Below, in pieces: positions 60,555 through 64,000 of a DNA stretch of 64,000 bases (position 1 is the stretch's first letter; each line of letters starts with the position of its first letter). Both the position numbers and the translations under genes were made by a program. Origin of the DNA: Actinotalea caeni (GTDB lineage Bacteria > Actinomycetota > Actinomycetes > Actinomycetales > Beutenbergiaceae); contig NZ_WNXX01000008.1 of NCBI RefSeq assembly GCF_009733795.1, positions 1 through 64,000 of the forward strand. The letters run 5' to 3'. The notes beneath the pieces were generated by a model. That model saw only the letters and a list, made by a program, of their open reading frames with translations, did not search any database and was not told where the DNA came from.

Positions 60555-63500
60555 CGCATCCCCTCCGCTCCCACGAGGAGGCGCTCGCCGAGCCGGCCGA
60601 GGGCGTGCCGCAGGTCGGCGGCGTGCCGCTCGGCGAGCATCTCGGGACGGTCGAGCAGCCGCTCGGCCGCGTCGCGGTCGCCGGCGAGCAGCGCGAGCTG
60701 GGCGTCGAACACCGCCACCCGCCGGTCGCGTGCCGCCACCGGGTCGCCGCTGAAGAGCAGCAGGTCCGGCAGCGAGGTGGCGAAGTAGTCGACCGTCGGC
60801 GCGGTGGCGGCGTAGCGGTCCCGGAACGCGCGCAGCTCCTCGGCGAGCGCGTCGGCCTCGGCGTGCCGCCCGACCCTGCGCAGGGCGAGCACCGACCAGT
60901 ACGTGGTCTCGCTGTGCTCGGCGGTGCTCATGCCGAGGAAGTCACCCCGCTGGCCGGCGGCGTCCTCCCACGCCTGCCGGGCCTCCTCGGTGCGGCCGGC
61001 GGCGGCGAGCGCGTCGCCGAGCTGCTGCCGCAGCGCCGCGGTGCTCGCGAGCGGGTGCCGCGCCTCGCCGAGGTTCGCGGGCGGCTCGAGCGCGGCCTGC
61101 AGGTGCGCGACCGCGGCCTCGGCGTCGCCGTCGGCGAGCGCGTCGAGCGCGAGCTGGGTGCGCGTGCGCTCCCACGCGGCGAGCACCTGACCCTCGCCGC
61201 CCTCCCAGGCCTGGAACCGGCCGTCGGTGAGCAGCGGCAGCGCGTCGGCGGCGCGGCCGGCGCTGATCAGCAGGTGCAGGTACTCGACCGTGAGGTCGAC
61301 CCGCTCGGCGAGCAGGTCGGCATGCGCCTCGAGCCGCGCGAGCCGCTGCGCCGGCGACTCCCCCAGCAGCGCCGCGAGCTGGTCGCGCTCGTAGAGCAGC
61401 CGGGCGTCGTCGGGCCGGCTCGCGATCGCGGCCTCGTAGTGCTCGACGGCGGCCGCGGGGTCGCCCTGGTCGTTCGCCGTCCACAGCCCGAGGTTGCGCC
61501 GCACGACGGCGTCGCCCGGCTCGGTCGCGGCGCTCTCCCGCCACAGGCGTGCCGCCTCGTCGTGGCGCCCGACGGCGTAGCTCCAGTGCCCGAGCAGGGC
61601 GCGGGCGCGGTGGTCGGCCGGGTCGGCCGCGGCGGCCTCGGCGAGCACGGCGGCGTCCGCGAGCCGCGACGGGTAGCAGTCGGCGGGGTCGAGGGTCGCG
61701 GCCCGCGCGCGCTCGGCGGCGGCCTCGGCGTGCCGCCCGGCCAGCGCGAGCACGTGCGCGCGGTGGTAGGCGATCAGCGGCCCGGCCGCCGTCTGGCCGA
61801 GCGGGCGGTGCCGCTCGCGCTCGTCGGCGGCGTCGAGGCAGGCGAGCGCGCGGTCGTGCTCGCCCAGGTCCGCGAGCTCGATCGCGGTGTCGAGGCAGGT
61901 CTGGGCGTCCTCGCTCGGCTGCTCGCCGGCGAGCGCGAGCAGCACGGGGTCGAGCGGGTCGAGCGCGCGCGCCTCCGCCAGCGCCGCGGCGGCGGCGTCG
62001 CGGTGGCCGAGCCGGTCGTGCGCGACGACGGCGACCGCACGGGCCTGCAGGTGGTCGGGCTCGCTGCGCAGCACGTCCTCGACACGGTGCAGCGCGTCGG
62101 CGTCGCGGCCGTGCCGGGCGTCGATACGGGCCATGCGGTACCCGGCGGGCGCGCGCCACAGCCGCATCCACAGCGCCCGGCCGTACCGGTCGTAGGCGCC
62201 GCTGTCGTCGCCCATCGCCTCGCGGACGAGCCCGTGCAGGTAGAGGGCGCGGGTGTCGCGGGGGTTGGCGTGGCGGCGCGTCAGCCGCGCGGTCGCGCGC
62301 GCGAGCAGCTCGTCGGCGGTCTCCAGGTCGCGCGCGGCGTAGGCGCGCTGCGCGAGCCCGAGCAGGCTCTCGACGTGCTCGGGGTCGCGCCGCAGCGCCT
62401 CGCGCCAGTACGGCACCGGCGAGCGGGTGGCGTGGCGGTAGAGCTCGAGGTGGGTCGCCACCATCGCGAGCTCCTCGACCGCCTCGATCTCGTGCGGCAG
62501 CGGCGGCTCGGTGGCCGGGTCGGGCTCCGGCCCCGGGTCGGTGGGCTGCGGCTCGGTCCAGGTGACCAGCGTGCGCCCCTCGTGCCGCACGGTCACGGTG
62601 ACCGGCCCGGCACCGCTGGGCAGCGCGTGCTCGGCCCGGTAGGGGGTCGCCGGGTCGAGGTCGACGACGTGCTCGGCGACCTGCTCGCCGTCGGCCGACA
62701 CCTCGACGCGGACGCCCGCGAGCGACCGGGTGACGACGACGCCCACGTGGGCGGAGCCGTCGGCGCGGCGCAACGAGACGGCCGCATCGGCCGTGGCGCG
62801 GTCGATCGGCCCGAGCTCGCGGATCGGGTACCAGCGCTGCGTGAAGACCTTGGTCTCGCCCGGCGCGAGGTAGGCGAAGTCGGGCTGGTTGTCGGTGAAC
62901 ACGCCGGCCATCAGCTCGATGTAGTGGGCGCCGTCGTCGGAGAGGTTGGCGTCCCACGCGTGCCCGAACGGTGCGTTGCCCCAGGTCCACTGCTTCTTGC
63001 CGACCGCGATGTGGTGGTCGGCCACGTGCACGAACCCGACCCGGGTGGCGTGGTCGTAGCCGCCGAAGAAGTCCTCCGCGGAGCCGAGCACCATGTAGGA
63101 GGTCGGCACCGGGATGTTCGAGTACCAGTCGAGCCGGTCGCCGGTGACCTCGGTGCCGTCGGACGCGTGCCGCACCTCCCCGGCCCGAGCGGCGTAGTCG
63201 ATGCCGTAGTAGGGGTTGTCGGCGTGCGGGAACGCCGTGACCGCACGCCGGGCGTGGTCGGCCACGTGCCGGACGTCGTGCGGGAAGAACGACTGGTAGT
63301 CGTCGTCGACGCGGGCGGCGACGTTGGCCCACCACAGGAACGTCTGGGTGAGCTCGGTGCGGTTGTAGAGCCGCACGTCGAGCTCGATCGCGCTGGAGTC
63401 CGGGCGCAGCCGGAACCCGTGCATGCCCTTCATGCGGGCGAACGGGTCGTGGTCGGAGCACCACACGACCGCCGAGCCGTCGTCCTCGGTCGCCAGGTGG

Positions 63501-63961
63501 TAGTCGGTCGGCAGGTAGGTGGCGGGCCGGTGGTGCTGCGGCCAGTTGAGCTCGATGCCGCCGGCGATCCAGGGGCCGGCGAGACCGACGAGGGCGGGCT
63601 TGATGACGGGGTTGCAGTAGAACAGGTCGACGCCGGAGGCCAGGTCGCGCGCGACGTGCAGCCGGCCGCCGAGCTCCGGGAGCACCACGACCCGGACCCA
63701 GGCGTTCTCGAGGTGGACCGCACGCCACGTGCGCGGGGTCGGCTCGGTCGCGATCCGGTGGTGGAACGGCAGCGGGTAGACCCGGCCGGAGGAGCCCTGG
63801 TAGACGCGACGGTCGAGGTAGGAGGGGTAGCGCTCGGGCGGCATCGGCTCGTAGGTCGGCAGCGTCAGCGGCTCCTCCCAGACCGCGACCGGTGCGTCGG
63901 AGAGGTGGGCGGGCCGGGGCGGCAGCGCAAGCTGTGCCGTCGAGGTCTCCACATCGAGCAT
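60551..63961 (-). CDS. DUF5107 domain protein with TPR array
   Basis: A 1136-residue cytoplasmic protein. Residues about 40-370 are DUF5107 (VVVLPELGGRLHVARDLASG, GGIELNWPQHHRPATYLPTDYHL, PVPTSYMVLGSAEDFFGGYDH, KKQWTWGNAPFGHAWDANL), a mutarotase-like beta-sandwich found in sugar loci. Residues about 480-1110 are a chain of tetratricopeptide repeats (ALRRDPEHVESLLGLAQRAY and many more). It is the first gene of the galactoside operon. A glycosidase or sugar-sensing scaffold role is likely but unproven. Confidence 0.8.
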   Translation of the reverse strand: MLDVETSTAQLALPPRPAHLSDAPVAVWEEPLTLPTYEPMPPERYPSYLDRRVYQGSSGRVYPLPFHHRIATEPTPRTWRAVHLENAWVRVVVLPELGGRLHVARDLASGVDLFYCNPVIKPALVGLAGPWIAGGIELNWPQHHRPATYLPTDYHLATEDDGSAVVWCSDHDPFARMKGMHGFRLRPDSSAIELDVRLYNRTELTQTFLWWANVAARVDDDYQSFFPHDVRHVADHARRAVTAFPHADNPYYGIDYAARAGEVRHASDGTEVTGDRLDWYSNIPVPTSYMVLGSAEDFFGGYDHATRVGFVHVADHHIAVGKKQWTWGNAPFGHAWDANLSDDGAHYIELMAGVFTDNQPDFAYLAPGETKVFTQRWYPIRELGPIDRATADAAVSLRRADGSAHVGVVVTRSLAGVRVEVSADGEQVAEHVVDLDPATPYRAEHALPSGAGPVTVTVRHEGRTLVTWTEPQPTDPGPEPDPATEPPLPHEIEAVEELAMVATHLELYRHATRSPVPYWREALRRDPEHVESLLGLAQRAYAARDLETADELLARATARLTRRHANPRDTRALYLHGLVREAMGDDSGAYDRYGRALWMRLWRAPAGYRMARIDARHGRDADALHRVEDVLRSEPDHLQARAVAVVAHDRLGHRDAAAAALAEARALDPLDPVLLALAGEQPSEDAQTCLDTAIELADLGEHDRALACLDAADERERHRPLGQTAAGPLIAYHRAHVLALAGRHAEAAAERARAATLDPADCYPSRLADAAVLAEAAAADPADHRARALLGHWSYAVGRHDEAARLWRESAATEPGDAVVRRNLGLWTANDQGDPAAAVEHYEAAIASRPDDARLLYERDQLAALLGESPAQRLARLEAHADLLAERVDLTVEYLHLLISAGRAADALPLLTDGRFQAWEGGEGQVLAAWERTRTQLALDALADGDAEAAVAHLQAALEPPANLGEARHPLASTAALRQQLGDALAAAGRTEEARQAWEDAAGQRGDFLGMSTAEHSETTYWSVLALRRVGRHAEADALAEELRAFRDRYAATAPTVDYFATSLPDLLLFSGDPVAARDRRVAVFDAQLALLAGDRDAAERLLDRPEMLAERHAADLRHALGRLGERLLVGAEGMR

Positions 63962-64000
63962 GGCACCACCGTAGGAAGCCGCCCCGCCGCCGGAGAATGC

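Overview
The window is very GC-rich, uses GTG starts freely and is packed with GTGA/ATGA-overlapping gene pairs. Gene content (secreted GH10 xylanase, GH2 and GH36 enzymes, ROK and WYL regulators, sugar ABC importers without their own ATPase, Tat and Sec lipoproteins, an IdeR-type iron box) points to a plant-polymer-degrading actinobacterium. Order Micrococcales, Cellulomonadaceae or Promicromonosporaceae, is my best guess. I see no prophage, plasmid, integrase or CRISPR.

Layout. (1) 0.3-3.6 kb: a ROK regulator, a beta-lactamase-fold hydrolase and DinB. (2) 3.6-11.6 kb: a probable manno-oligosaccharide locus with GH2 beta-mannosidase, ROK repressor, a LacI-like sensor with no DNA-binding domain, and a substrate-binding protein with two permeases. 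(3) 11.6-18.8 kb: small enzymes, a WYL regulator, 6-phosphogluconate dehydrogenase, and a cystine-type symporter behind a short cysteine-type leader peptide and hairpin. (4) 19-23.3 kb: an iron-siderophore ABC operon under an iron box, with a tiny Pro-Thr-Arg-repeat ORF wedged between permease and ATPase genes. (5) 23.4-36.7 kb: an aromatic catabolic island for homoprotocatechuate meta-cleavage (MobA-type hydroxylase, MHS transporter, FAH-RraA fusion, GntR, HpaE, HpaD, HpaH, HpaI, succinic semialdehyde dehydrogenase).

(6) 36.7-40.9 kb: a scarred stretch with remnants of a TetR gene and a membrane-anchored monooxygenase joined head to head, then TraR/DksA, a PEP-mutase-like protein, an LLM oxidoreductase, tRNA-Arg(ACG), a Met/Asp/Glu-rich lipoprotein, and remnants of a molybdenum oxidoreductase and a sensor kinase joined head to head. 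(7) 40.9-48.4 kb: two ABC exporters, one divergent from a WYL regulator, plus an alcohol dehydrogenase and an SBF-family transporter. (8) 48.4-53.2 kb: an orphan LPXTG tail, a modular GH10 xylanase, a DHFR-like protein and an AraC regulator. (9) 53.2-64 kb: a minus-strand galactoside operon running DUF5107-TPR protein, cellulase-like glycosidase, Tat lipoprotein, two permeases, GH36 alpha-galactosidase and a mutarotase-like protein.

Two dispersed intergenic repeat families stand out. Family A is a 68-bp palindrome of four GAGCTC-core decamers with identical 19/20/19 spacing at two loci 47 kb apart. Family B is a 29-bp-period repeat at three loci, arranged as two-plus-two inverted copies at one and as direct triplets at the others.
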